NCBI GenBank assembly: GCA_031296215.1
Contig: JARLGE010000173.1
Coordinates: forward strand, 1-40,870
From: Occallatibacter sp.
Lineage (GTDB): Bacteria > Acidobacteriota > Terriglobia > Terriglobales > Acidobacteriaceae
Reading direction: 5' to 3'
DNA length: 40,870 bases
Of this stretch, positions 7,516-18,048 are shown piece by piece. Each line of letters starts with the position of its first letter. Positions within the stretch are counted from its first letter, which is position 1. A program made the translations under genes and the position numbers. The notes below the pieces were generated by a model. That model ran no database searches. It was not told where the DNA came from and saw only the letters and a program-made list of their open reading frames with translations.

Positions 7516-8234
7516 CTCCATTGCTCCTTCAGTGAGCTTGAAAGGAGCCAGCCGGAAAGCGCCCGCTGCATGGGCTCCAATTGGCTCTGGAAGAAGTGAT
7601 CGCCGCCGGGGATGAGCAGCAGTTCGCTGGGGGGTCGAGCGGAGCCGGCCACCTGCGCCAGTTGTGCGGCCGGCGCGTACTGGTCCTGGTCTCCGCTGAG
7701 AAACAACTTGGGAATCGTGCAATCGGCAAGGAACTTATAGCTGTAGTGATGGCCTTCTGCCTGCGTCGGCAGGCCCAGCGCAACGAGAGCGCGGACAGGC
7801 GGCCGATTGGGAACGTAGACGCAACACGCCTTCAGCGCCATGGCCGCGCCAAAGCTGAAGCCGGCCACCACCAGCGGCCGTTTGTATTCGTTTTCAAGCC
7901 AATCCATGGCCGCCAGCACATCGTCGCTTTCCAGGCATCCGTCGTGTGCGCCTTCGCTCAGCCCCGTGCCGCGAAAGTTGAAGCGCAGCACCGGAACCGC
8001 AATCCCCCACGCCGGATCGTTCAGCGCCTTCATGGCGTGATAGACAACCTTGTTGTGCAGATTGCCGCCGCCCTCGGGATGCGGGTGGCAGACCAGCGCC
8101 GCAAACGGCGCATCGTCGGCCCCTTCGTTCACCACCGCCTCCAGCCTGCCCGCCGAACCGGCCAGGTCCACGCTGCGCACAACGGCTGCAGCCGGAACCG
8201 TGCTGGTGCGGGTGGGTGCGATGGTAGCGGTCAT
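7512..8234 (-). CDS. Alpha/beta hydrolase (COG2945-like)
   Basis: The product has 240 residues with a compact alpha/beta hydrolase fold. An early CHPHPEGGG motif (about 49-57) is followed by the nucleophile elbow GFSFGA with S127, an acid at D182 or D184 in 'LSGDQDQYAP', and H213 in 'PGGDHFF'. It belongs to the group of small serine hydrolases usually annotated as dienelactone-hydrolase-like or S33-type. Its substrate is unknown; coupling to glycerate kinase hints at an ester or lactone that yields a sugar acid, which is only a guess. No signal peptide is visible. The ATG at 8232-8234 is chosen; one twelve bases upstream is also possible. Confidence 0.82.
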   Translation of the reverse strand: MTATIAPTRTSTVPAAAVVRSVDLAGSAGRLEAVVNEGADDAPFAALVCHPHPEGGGNLHNKVVYHAMKALNDPAWGIAVPVLRFNFRGTGLSEGAHDGCLESDDVLAAMDWLENEYKRPLVVAGFSFGAAMALKACCVYVPNRPPVRALVALGLPTQAEGHHYSYKFLADCTIPKLFLSGDQDQYAPAAQLAQVAGSARPPSELLLIPGGDHFFQSQLEPMQRALSGWLLSSSLKEQWR

Positions 8235-8403
8235 TCCACTCACCATTCTACGCCGCAACAGCCGCTTTTTCCGTCCCCAAAAGACCGTCCGGAGCGAGAT
8301 TCTCGCTTCTGGTAACCCCTCCGCTCTCCCGTAACAAATCGTTTTATCACGAGGGGCCGGTCCTTGACCCGCCATACCGCTGGGCGCGGCCCATCCTTCC
8401 TGC

Positions 8404-8438
8404 GGGTGCCCCAGGTGCCTCGCCCTTGGGCACCTGGG
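8404..8438. repeat. Palindromic repeat A (copy 1)
   Basis: CCCAGGTGCC (8410-8419) and GGCACCTGGG (8429-8438) form a perfect 10-bp stem with the nine-base loop TCGCCCTTG, preceded by GGGTGC. It lies between the hydrolase gene and the sulfur carrier stop. Other copies are at 13779, 27529, 37271 and 39120, all in the same orientation. Confidence 0.85.
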
Positions 8439-8495
8439 AGAGCACACACCTGGGCCAGCCACGGGAAGCAGAGCTCATGAAACCCGCCTCCAGCC

Positions 8496-8771
8496 TCACC
8501 CGCCCGCAATCGAAGGAATCACCAGCACTTCGTCGTCGTCCTTGAAGGCATATTTCTCATTGCCCAGGAAGCGGATGTCCTCTTCGTTCACGTAGAAGTT
8601 GATGAAGCGGCGAATCTGCCCGTCCTCGCCCCTCAGGTGCTGGCGTAGCGCCGGAAACCGATTCTCGATCTCAGTCACCAGCTCGGGAAGATTGGCGGCG
8701 TTGGAAGAGATTTCGCGCACGTTGTTGGTGTGTTTTTGAAATGCATTCGGCAGCAGGACTCTAACGGGCAT
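8496..8771 (-). CDS. ThiS/MoaD-family sulfur carrier protein
   Basis: The product has 91 residues with a beta-grasp, ubiquitin-like pattern: 'MPVRVLLPNAFQKHT' start, a variable loop 'RGEDGQIRRFINFYVNEEDI', then 'FKDDDEVLVIPSIAGG' ending exactly in Gly-Gly. This is the tail that is adenylated and thiocarboxylated in ThiS, MoaD and mycobacterial CysO. The gene begins inside the 3' end of the threonine-synthase-like gene (11-base overlap) and has GGGAG six to eight bases upstream, so the pair is co-translated. That places it beside a fold-type-II PLP enzyme, as CysO is beside CysM, so a role in sulfur transfer for amino acid synthesis is more likely than molybdopterin or thiamin synthesis. No JAB/Mec-type protease or ThiF-like activator is in the window. 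Confidence 0.88.
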   Translation of the reverse strand: MPVRVLLPNAFQKHTNNVREISSNAANLPELVTEIENRFPALRQHLRGEDGQIRRFINFYVNEEDIRFLGNEKYAFKDDDEVLVIPSIAGG

Positions 8772-10038
8772 AGCTTTCTCCCAGCAGGCTCAGCGCCTGG
8801 TTCACGGCGTTGCGCTCTTCCACATAGTTTTCAAAGTCGGCCAGCCGCGGCCGGATGGCCTGACTTGCTTCGTACGAGTCCTGCAGGCAGTCGGTGGTCT
8901 TCAGGCCGTTGCCGGTGATGCAGGTGACGGTCAGCTCGTCGCGCTGAATGCGCCCATGCGCATAGAGCCGCGCGGTCACCGCTGTCGTCACGCCGCCGGC
9001 GGTCTCGGTAAACACGCCCTCGGTCTCGGCCAGCTCCTGGATCGCCGAAACGATCTCGACGTCCGACACATCCTCGGCCCAGCCGCCCGAGGCGCGAATG
9101 GCACGCGCCGCGTAAGGCCCATCCGCCGGGTTGCCGATGGCCAGCGACCGCGCAATCGTGTTCGGCCGTTGCGGCTCAATGATGTCGCTGCCGTTCTTCA
9201 CCGCGGTCGAAATCGGCGAACAGCCGGTCGCCTGCGCTCCAAAGAACTTCACCGGCCTGTCTTCTACCAGCCCCAGCGCCACCAGCTCGCTGAAGGCCTT
9301 GCGGATCTTGGTAATCAGCGACCCGCCGGCCATGGGGCAGACAATGTTGTCGGGCAGCCGCCAACCCAGTTGCTCGGCGATCTCGAATCCAAAGGTCTTC
9401 GACCCCTCCGCGTAGTAGGGCCTCAGGTTCACGTTCACAAAGCCCCAGTTGTAGCGGTCGGCAATCTGCGAGCAGAGCCGGTTCACGTGGTCGTAGTTGC
9501 CGTCGATGCGCACCAGCGTGGCCCCGTACACCTGGGTGTTCAAAATCTTCGCCGGCTCCAGATCCGCGGGAACCAGGATGTAGGTCTTCAGCCCCTGGCG
9601 CGCCGCCTGCGCGGCCACGGCGTTGGCCAGATTGCCGGTCGACGAGCAGCCCACCGTGTCAAAGCCGAACTCCTTGGCATTGGCCAGCGCCACGGCCACC
9701 ACGCGATCCTTGAAGCTGAGCGTGGGCAGGCACACAGCATCGTTCTTGATGTAGAGATTGCTCGCGCCGATGCGCGCCCCCAGCCGCGGCGCACTCATCA
9801 GCGGCGTCAGGCCCGCCGGGGTCTGCGGCACATAGCTGTCCGGCACCGGAAGCAGCGCGCGATAGCGCCACATGTCCAGCGGTCCCTGGCTGATGGCCTC
9901 GCGCGTAAACCGGGTGCGGGCGTAGTCCAGGTCGAAGCTGACCTCAAGGGGAGAAAAACAGTCGTCACAGATGGAAAGCGGCTGAATCCCGTAAGACTTT
10001 CCGCATTCCCGGCATCGCAACTCGTAAGCAATCGTCAA
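8761..10038 (-). CDS. thrC: Threonine synthase-like PLP enzyme (fold type II)
   Basis: The product has 425 residues from a TTG start preceded by GAGGG. An N-terminal zinc ribbon (C9, C12, C24, C27) precedes a fold-type-II PLP domain with the Schiff-base lysine K110 in 'LPTLSFKDRV', a phosphate-binding CSSTGN (131-136), and a PLP-ring region 'FTETAGGVTTA'. Classical threonine synthases convert O-phosphohomoserine to threonine and usually show PTGSFKDRG; here it is PTLSFKDRV, a divergent subgroup. Overlap with a Gly-Gly sulfur carrier raises the possibility that this enzyme, or a partner, uses protein-bound sulfide with an activated homoserine or serine. The default annotation remains threonine synthase. 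Confidence 0.82.
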   Translation of the reverse strand: MTIAYELRCRECGKSYGIQPLSICDDCFSPLEVSFDLDYARTRFTREAISQGPLDMWRYRALLPVPDSYVPQTPAGLTPLMSAPRLGARIGASNLYIKNDAVCLPTLSFKDRVVAVALANAKEFGFDTVGCSSTGNLANAVAAQAARQGLKTYILVPADLEPAKILNTQVYGATLVRIDGNYDHVNRLCSQIADRYNWGFVNVNLRPYYAEGSKTFGFEIAEQLGWRLPDNIVCPMAGGSLITKIRKAFSELVALGLVEDRPVKFFGAQATGCSPISTAVKNGSDIIEPQRPNTIARSLAIGNPADGPYAARAIRASGGWAEDVSDVEIVSAIQELAETEGVFTETAGGVTTAVTARLYAHGRIQRDELTVTCITGNGLKTTDCLQDSYEASQAIRPRLADFENYVEERNAVNQALSLLGESYAR

Positions 10039-10443
10039 GAGTCCCTCGCATAGCAGCGAGTGACTGAAGGTCTACGAGCGCGTGACCGGCTCAAACTTGA
10101 GCGAACCTGAATAGACTCGAATCATCTTGCGAGCCGCCTCGGCCAAGAGTGCCGAAGCGGCCCCCGAATCTCATGTTCCTCGCCGCGGCGAGCAAGAGTT
10201 GACACCATACTCCCGTTTTGCGCGGGCAGGTTGTCGTGGCGTCACAGGGCTCGTCCCTCAACCACTCTGCATGAAACTCAGGCTTGCCCTTTGGGGGCAA
10301 AACTGAATGATTTGTTTTTACCACAGTCGAAATCGTGGCGCAAGCAGGAATGCAGCGAATGGGTCCTTAAGGCAGGCAAAGGGTCGCCTGTTGCAACCGA
10401 AGGGCCCGGACGGCCGTTCGCCACCCGCGGCCCCTCCCGCTCC
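10039..10443. other. Intergenic region between threonine-synthase-like and GH16 genes
   Basis: The 405 bases hold no supported gene. Nearest the thrC-like start there is a small hairpin (CTCGC, six-base loop, GCGAG) and a near palindrome GCTCAAACTTGAGC at about 10090-10103, which could be an operator or leader element for the thrC-like operon. Farther out, TTGCCCTTTGGGGGCAA (about 10284-10300) can fold but has no adjacent U-run on either strand. Short ORFs here look random. Confidence 0.4.
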
Positions 10444-11604
10444 TCAGTTGGCATAGATCCGCACGTAGTGCACCAGCATCGACGCCGGAAACACCGTGGT
10501 CCCATCCGGCGACCCCGGCCAGGAGCCCCCCACCGCCAGGTTCAGAATCACAAACTCCGGTCCCGTATCGAACGGCCAGGTCCCGCCCTGCGAACTTGGC
10601 GTGAACGTCTCATAAATGTTGCTCGGGCTGTCCACATAATACTGAATCTGTCCCTTGGTCCAGATCATGCCGTAGGTGTGCCAGGCAGCCGCTGAAAACC
10701 CGGCAGTCGTATACGGATTCCCGCCGTTCAGGTTCGTCCCATGAATCGACGACTGCGTCCAGTCGTATCCCGGCGGATTGCCGTTGCCCGGCCCTCCGAA
10801 CGGCGTGTTGTTCCCATCGATATGTTCCATCACATCCAGTTCGCCGCATGCCGGCCAGCTCACCGTCGCGATGTTGTTGCCCAGCAGCCAGAACGCAGGC
10901 CACATCCCCTGCCCCTCCGGCAGCATCATGCTCGCCTCAATGCGCCCGTACTGGAAGCTGAACAGCCCCTGCGTCTTCAACCGCGCTGAAGTGTACGTCG
11001 CCGTGCCCGCCGTCGGCTGCTCGGCCACGATGTGCAAGTAGCCGTCAGTGCCCACAAACGCATTGGGGCTGGCTGGGTTGCACGGGCCCGTCGTCGAGCC
11101 CCAGGCACAATAGGTTTCGAGCTCGTTGTTGCCGCAGCAGTTGGTGCCGATGTCGTAGGTCCACGTCGTCGCATTGGGCTGCGCGTTGGCAGAGGTGGAA
11201 TTCGAGAATTCGTCGCTCCAAACCAGGGTTCCGGAAGGGATGTTGGGCGAGAAGGCCTGGGTAGTAGCGTCGCTGGCCGCGTCGCCCGGAGCAATGGCGA
11301 CGGCCTTGACGGTGAGATTCGAAGCCACCAGAAAAGGCGCCTCATAAGTCATTGTCGTGGAGGAATGCTGGTTGGGCAAACTGCCGTCGAGCGTATAGAG
11401 GAAGGTTGCGCCCTGAGCATTGGATGTCAGGCTGACGATGACGGCGCCATTCCGCGCGGCGGCCGTGGCGATGTTAGGCGGCGCCGAAACGGTGGTTCCC
11501 CCGCCACATCCGACCACGCAGCTGGTGACGACCGAGCCACCGCATCCGCACAACAGAATACCCAACAAAAAAGCCGCTGCCAGCATCGCCGCACCTGTAC
11601 GCAT
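10444..11604 (-). CDS. GH16-family beta-glucanase, predicted lipoprotein
   Basis: The product has 386 residues. A hydrophobic leader ends in 'LGILLCGCGG', a good lipobox, so the protein is probably lipid-anchored outside the cytoplasm. Residues about 45-115 ('FLYTLDGSLPN', 'NLTVKAVAIAPG') resemble the chitobiase C-terminal-like beta-sandwich often found as an accessory domain. From about 130 the GH16 catalytic domain follows with 'LVWSDEFSN', 'YGRIEASMMLP', and the active site GELDVMEHID (nucleophile and acid/base glutamates near 254 and 258). GH16 members cut beta-1,3 or mixed beta-1,3/1,4 glucans such as laminarin or lichenan. The start has GGAG seven bases upstream. It is transcribed alone. 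Confidence 0.92.
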   Translation of the reverse strand: MRTGAAMLAAAFLLGILLCGCGGSVVTSCVVGCGGGTTVSAPPNIATAAARNGAVIVSLTSNAQGATFLYTLDGSLPNQHSSTTMTYEAPFLVASNLTVKAVAIAPGDAASDATTQAFSPNIPSGTLVWSDEFSNSTSANAQPNATTWTYDIGTNCCGNNELETYCAWGSTTGPCNPASPNAFVGTDGYLHIVAEQPTAGTATYTSARLKTQGLFSFQYGRIEASMMLPEGQGMWPAFWLLGNNIATVSWPACGELDVMEHIDGNNTPFGGPGNGNPPGYDWTQSSIHGTNLNGGNPYTTAGFSAAAWHTYGMIWTKGQIQYYVDSPSNIYETFTPSSQGGTWPFDTGPEFVILNLAVGGSWPGSPDGTTVFPASMLVHYVRIYAN

Positions 11605-12111
11605 TCCGAGTCTCCGAGGTTACCGCGGGCAAGCGCGAGGCCTGTCTCACCCCAACCATGAGAGCATCCCCGGAATCCAGAAGTCAAACACCAGGGTGGC
11701 GGGTCAGAATGAAGGGTACGGGCCTCAGCCTGCACATAAATCAGCCCCAATGATCCTGGGCCTTAGCCCGCGAGGGATCGTCTGCTTAAGTTGACCCACC
11801 ACCAACGCGAGCCGAAGGCGAACCGGCAACAAACCGAGACCCCTTGCATGCGCCCAAGCGAAATGGCATGCGTTGCGCGTTCCTGGCGCCGATCCTGCTG
11901 AATCTTCCCTGTTTGATTGGGATCGAGAAGCAATCGAGTTTCAAAAAACGAACGACCGGGAGAGCGCGCACACGGGCTTTGCACCCCGGCCGTTCGAGGA
12001 GGACACACATGTTCTTGTCTGTCGTAGCTCCAATCTTGCACAAGTCCGCATAATTATCTGCAAATCGTCTCTGGAAAATAAATCCGCCTCAACCCGATTC
12101 GGAAGAACCCG
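11605..12111. other. 507-base intergenic region without a supported gene
   Basis: This stretch lies between the GH16 start and the HEAT-repeat gene stop. Near 11713-11780 a GGGCCTTAGCCCGCGAGGG element recalls the second half of repeat type B. At 12009-12053 a 14-codon ORF (MFLSVVAPILHKSA) is preceded by GAGGAGG at good spacing; it may be chance, or a leader or remnant. Overlapping short ORFs on both strands show no recognisable family. Confidence 0.35.
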
Positions 12112-13164
12112 CTATTCGGGAATCGCCGGCAGGTGCTGCCGCAGCGCCTTCCGCAGCCGCTCGCTGTCTGCCTGCTCCGCCGCCTGCTCCACGCGGGCGC
12201 GCAGCTCGGCGTTGGGCCCGATGCGCCCAATCGCCTCAATCGCCCCCGGCGCTTCGCGGCCGTCGTGCGCGATGGTGGCGATAAGAAACTCCAGCGCCTC
12301 CGGCAATCGGGTCAGCGCAATCGCGCTCACCAGCACGCCGCCGAACCACGCATCGGCGCCTTCGCGCAGGCGCTTGAGCAGCGCGGCCAGCGCCTCTGGT
12401 GTGCGCGCGTCGGCCAGCGCAAACGCCGCCTCGGCGGCCGTGTCGTCGCCTTCCTCCAGCGCCTTGGCCACCAGCGGAATGGCCTGCGCGCCTTCCAGGC
12501 CAAGCAGCGAAGAAAAGACCGCCCCTAGCACCTCCGGCTCGCCCTCCTGTTTCATCTCGTACCCCAGCAGCGCGCGCAGCCGCAGCAGCAACGCCGCGCT
12601 CACCCCGCCCACCTGCCCGATGGCCCGCGCCGCCTCCACCCGCACCGTCTTGTCGGTGTCCGTCAGCGGCTCCAGCAGCGCCTCGAGCAAATCCGCGTCG
12701 GAGATGCCGGGGCAATCGACCAGCGCATGCGTGCACGTGCCGCGCAGCGCCCCCGCCGTGTCCACAGGCGGACCCCAGCTAGCCTCCATCTGATGATGCC
12801 GCATCCCGTGCAGATAAGCGTCCTTGCCGCGGTGCTCGAGCCTGACCAGCGCCTTGGCCAGCGCCTCCTTTGCCCAGCATTTCGGGTCGCTCTTCGCCGC
12901 ATCGATAAAGAACCGGCCGTACGCGGCCAGAACATCCGGCAGCAGCGCGCTGAGCTCCGCGTCGGCAACAAGCCTGGCCGCCTTCGAAACCAGAAAATTG
13001 TTGCGATGGCCGAGAGATTTGCGGAGATGTTCGATTTGAGCAGGATCGGGAGCAGGAACGGCGCGAAGCGCTTCGGCCAGGGCTTCGAGTTCGGCGAGTT
13101 CCTTGTCGAAGCCTCGGGAGGTTGAGGCTGACGAGGCGGCGCGGCTTGAGCGTTTGGGGGGCAT
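12112..13164 (-). CDS. HEAT-repeat protein of unknown function
   Basis: The product has 350 residues from the ATG at 13162-13164; a longer frame to 13311 would add 49 residues of unlikely composition. After a basic, Ser-rich N-terminus it is a run of amphipathic helices with HEAT or PBS-lyase-like repeats, for example 'TVRVEAARAIGQVGGVSA', 'GDDTAAEAAFALADARTPEA' and 'GREAPGAIEAIGRIGPNAEL'. Such alpha-solenoids mediate protein contacts. There is no signal peptide or membrane helix, so it is probably cytoplasmic. A central region 'GKDAYLHGMRHHQMEASWG' interrupts the solenoid and may be a loop. No neighbour indicates a partner. Confidence 0.8.
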   Translation of the reverse strand: MPPKRSSRAASSASTSRGFDKELAELEALAEALRAVPAPDPAQIEHLRKSLGHRNNFLVSKAARLVADAELSALLPDVLAAYGRFFIDAAKSDPKCWAKEALAKALVRLEHRGKDAYLHGMRHHQMEASWGPPVDTAGALRGTCTHALVDCPGISDADLLEALLEPLTDTDKTVRVEAARAIGQVGGVSAALLLRLRALLGYEMKQEGEPEVLGAVFSSLLGLEGAQAIPLVAKALEEGDDTAAEAAFALADARTPEALAALLKRLREGADAWFGGVLVSAIALTRLPEALEFLIATIAHDGREAPGAIEAIGRIGPNAELRARVEQAAEQADSERLRKALRQHLPAIPE

Positions 13165-13413
13165 GGGCTGACGCAAGAAGAATAACGCAGCGGCGGAAGC
13201 GCGGCTCCCCACCGATATCTCAAACGCGAGTGGGTGCCCACCGGGCAGGGGTCCACGTTTTCTGCTTTTCGCGCCTGGGCCACCCGCCATCTGCAATTTC
13301 ACTTTACTCATCGGTCACGCGGTGCTCTAATTTTATTGTTCAGGTTTCTTGCGGGAATGGAGCGCGTGGAGCGCGGCTGAGACCCAAGCCGCAAGCAGTC
13401 ATCAAGGGGTGCA

Positions 13414-13734
13414 ATGAGAGTCCCTCGCTTCCAAAGCCGCCGAGATGTCAGCGTCGCGTCTGCCGGATATTTCTCAGTCCTCAAGACTGCCCCGCGCACA
13501 GTGGCATTGCGCCCGCCAGGCGGCTACCGCGTTCTCGCCAATCCTTCCAGCGCGCCGGCAACGTCCACTGAAACTCCGGAACAGTTGGCTGCCCGCCTGC
13601 GCACGATCAAGATCCCGCTGATTGGAGATTCAGGGATGATTGATCGGGGTCAGGTTCGGATGGCACTGATCATCGTGACCGCAGCCTCCTTCACATACTT
13701 CATCCTGTGGTGGATCATGCGTGGTCACCTCTGA
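13414..13734 (+). CDS. Small hypothetical protein with C-terminal membrane anchor
   Basis: The ORF encodes 106 residues. The start ATG is preceded by AAGGGG four bases upstream. The N-terminal half is basic and polar, the centre is Pro/Thr-rich ('SSAPATSTETPEQLAARL'), and the last 25 residues form one hydrophobic helix (MALIIVTAASFTYFILWW) ending in a short charged tail. This resembles a tail-anchored small protein. I do not recognise a family. It does not overlap another gene, which favours it being real, but the start is uncertain. Confidence 0.5.
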   Translation: MRVPRFQSRRDVSVASAGYFSVLKTAPRTVALRPPGGYRVLANPSSAPATSTETPEQLAARLRTIKIPLIGDSGMIDRGQVRMALIIVTAASFTYFILWWIMRGHL

Positions 13735-13778
13735 AGCAGAGGTTGAGCCTGCCGTTCGACCGCGTCCGCTCGGTGCCG

Positions 13779-13860
13779 GGTGCCCAGGCCCGGGGTCCCC
13801 ACGGACAGGTCATCGTCCGTGGGGTGGAGGCCTCGCTTTTGAGACCTGGGAAACCACAAA
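13779..13860. repeat. Palindromic repeat A (expanded copy) with nested hairpin
   Basis: The outer arms GGGTGCCCAGG and GAGACCTGGGAAACCACAAA belong to repeat A, but about 56 bases separate CCCAGG from CCTGGG. The spacer holds its own perfect stem CCCCACGGAC (13797-13806) / GTCCGTGGGG (13815-13824) with an eight-base loop. It lies 28 bases beyond the metH stop codon. Confidence 0.75.
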
Positions 13861-13877
13861 GCCAAGTGATCATGCGA

Positions 13878-17726
<3,849 letters not shown>

Positions 17727-17983
17727 TTTCTCTGCTGGCCTTGGACCGGAACCGGAATTGCAATGAGCGCGGCAATGCCGGAAATGGCGGGCATCGGCCC
17801 GCGTTGTTGTTCCCGGCCTGAATTGCCGGCGCGAATGCAGCAGGGAAGGCTCCCTGCTTTCAAGAATATACGATGGGGGAGTTTGCAGCTTCGCTGCGCC
17901 GCTCCGCAAGAACGCAGCAGAATCTTCGGCTATAGAGGTTCCACAATCGCCGCACCCCGAAGGCACAGCCCTCAAGTGGCCTT
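17727..17983. other. metH leader region, structured but no recognised riboswitch
   Basis: The region upstream of metH contains several GC-rich hairpins, including GCGGGC-ATCG-GCCCGC (17787-17802) and GCAGGGA / TCCCTGC (17840-17857). I looked for a cobalamin riboswitch B12-box and for SAM-I or SAH consensus elements on the minus strand and did not find a convincing match by eye. No ORF is supported. Confidence 0.4.
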
Positions 17984-18013
17984 TTCCGTAAGAAACAGCC
18001 GCCTCTTACGGAA
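17984..18013 (-). terminator. Strong hairpin after the diguanylate cyclase gene
   Basis: TTCCGTAAGA (17984-17993) and TCTTACGGAA (18004-18013) form a perfect 10-bp stem with a 10-base loop, starting 36 bases beyond the stop of the GGDEF gene. No U-run follows on the minus strand, so it may be a 3'-end stabiliser or a weak terminator rather than a classical one. Confidence 0.45.
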
Positions 18014-18048
18014 TCACAGATGGCATATGAATGGTGGAACTGCTCTGA

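Noticed and set aside
5818..7599. A 593-codon open frame on the plus strand
   Set aside because: It is antisense to glycerate kinase and the LacI gene, whose motifs are clear; its composition is that of a shadow frame.
10090..10120. A T-loop-like TTCGAGTC that could belong to a tRNA
   Set aside because: The flanking bases do not pair into a T-stem or acceptor stem.
11763..12053. Overlapping short ORFs on both strands, including one with a good ribosome binding site for 14 codons
   Set aside because: No family resemblance, conflicting frames and proximity to repeats make coding unlikely; the 14-codon ORF is noted only as a possibility.
17727..18048. Possible cobalamin or SAM riboswitch before metH
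   Set aside because: Hairpins are present, but no B12-box or SAM/SAH core could be aligned by eye on the minus strand.
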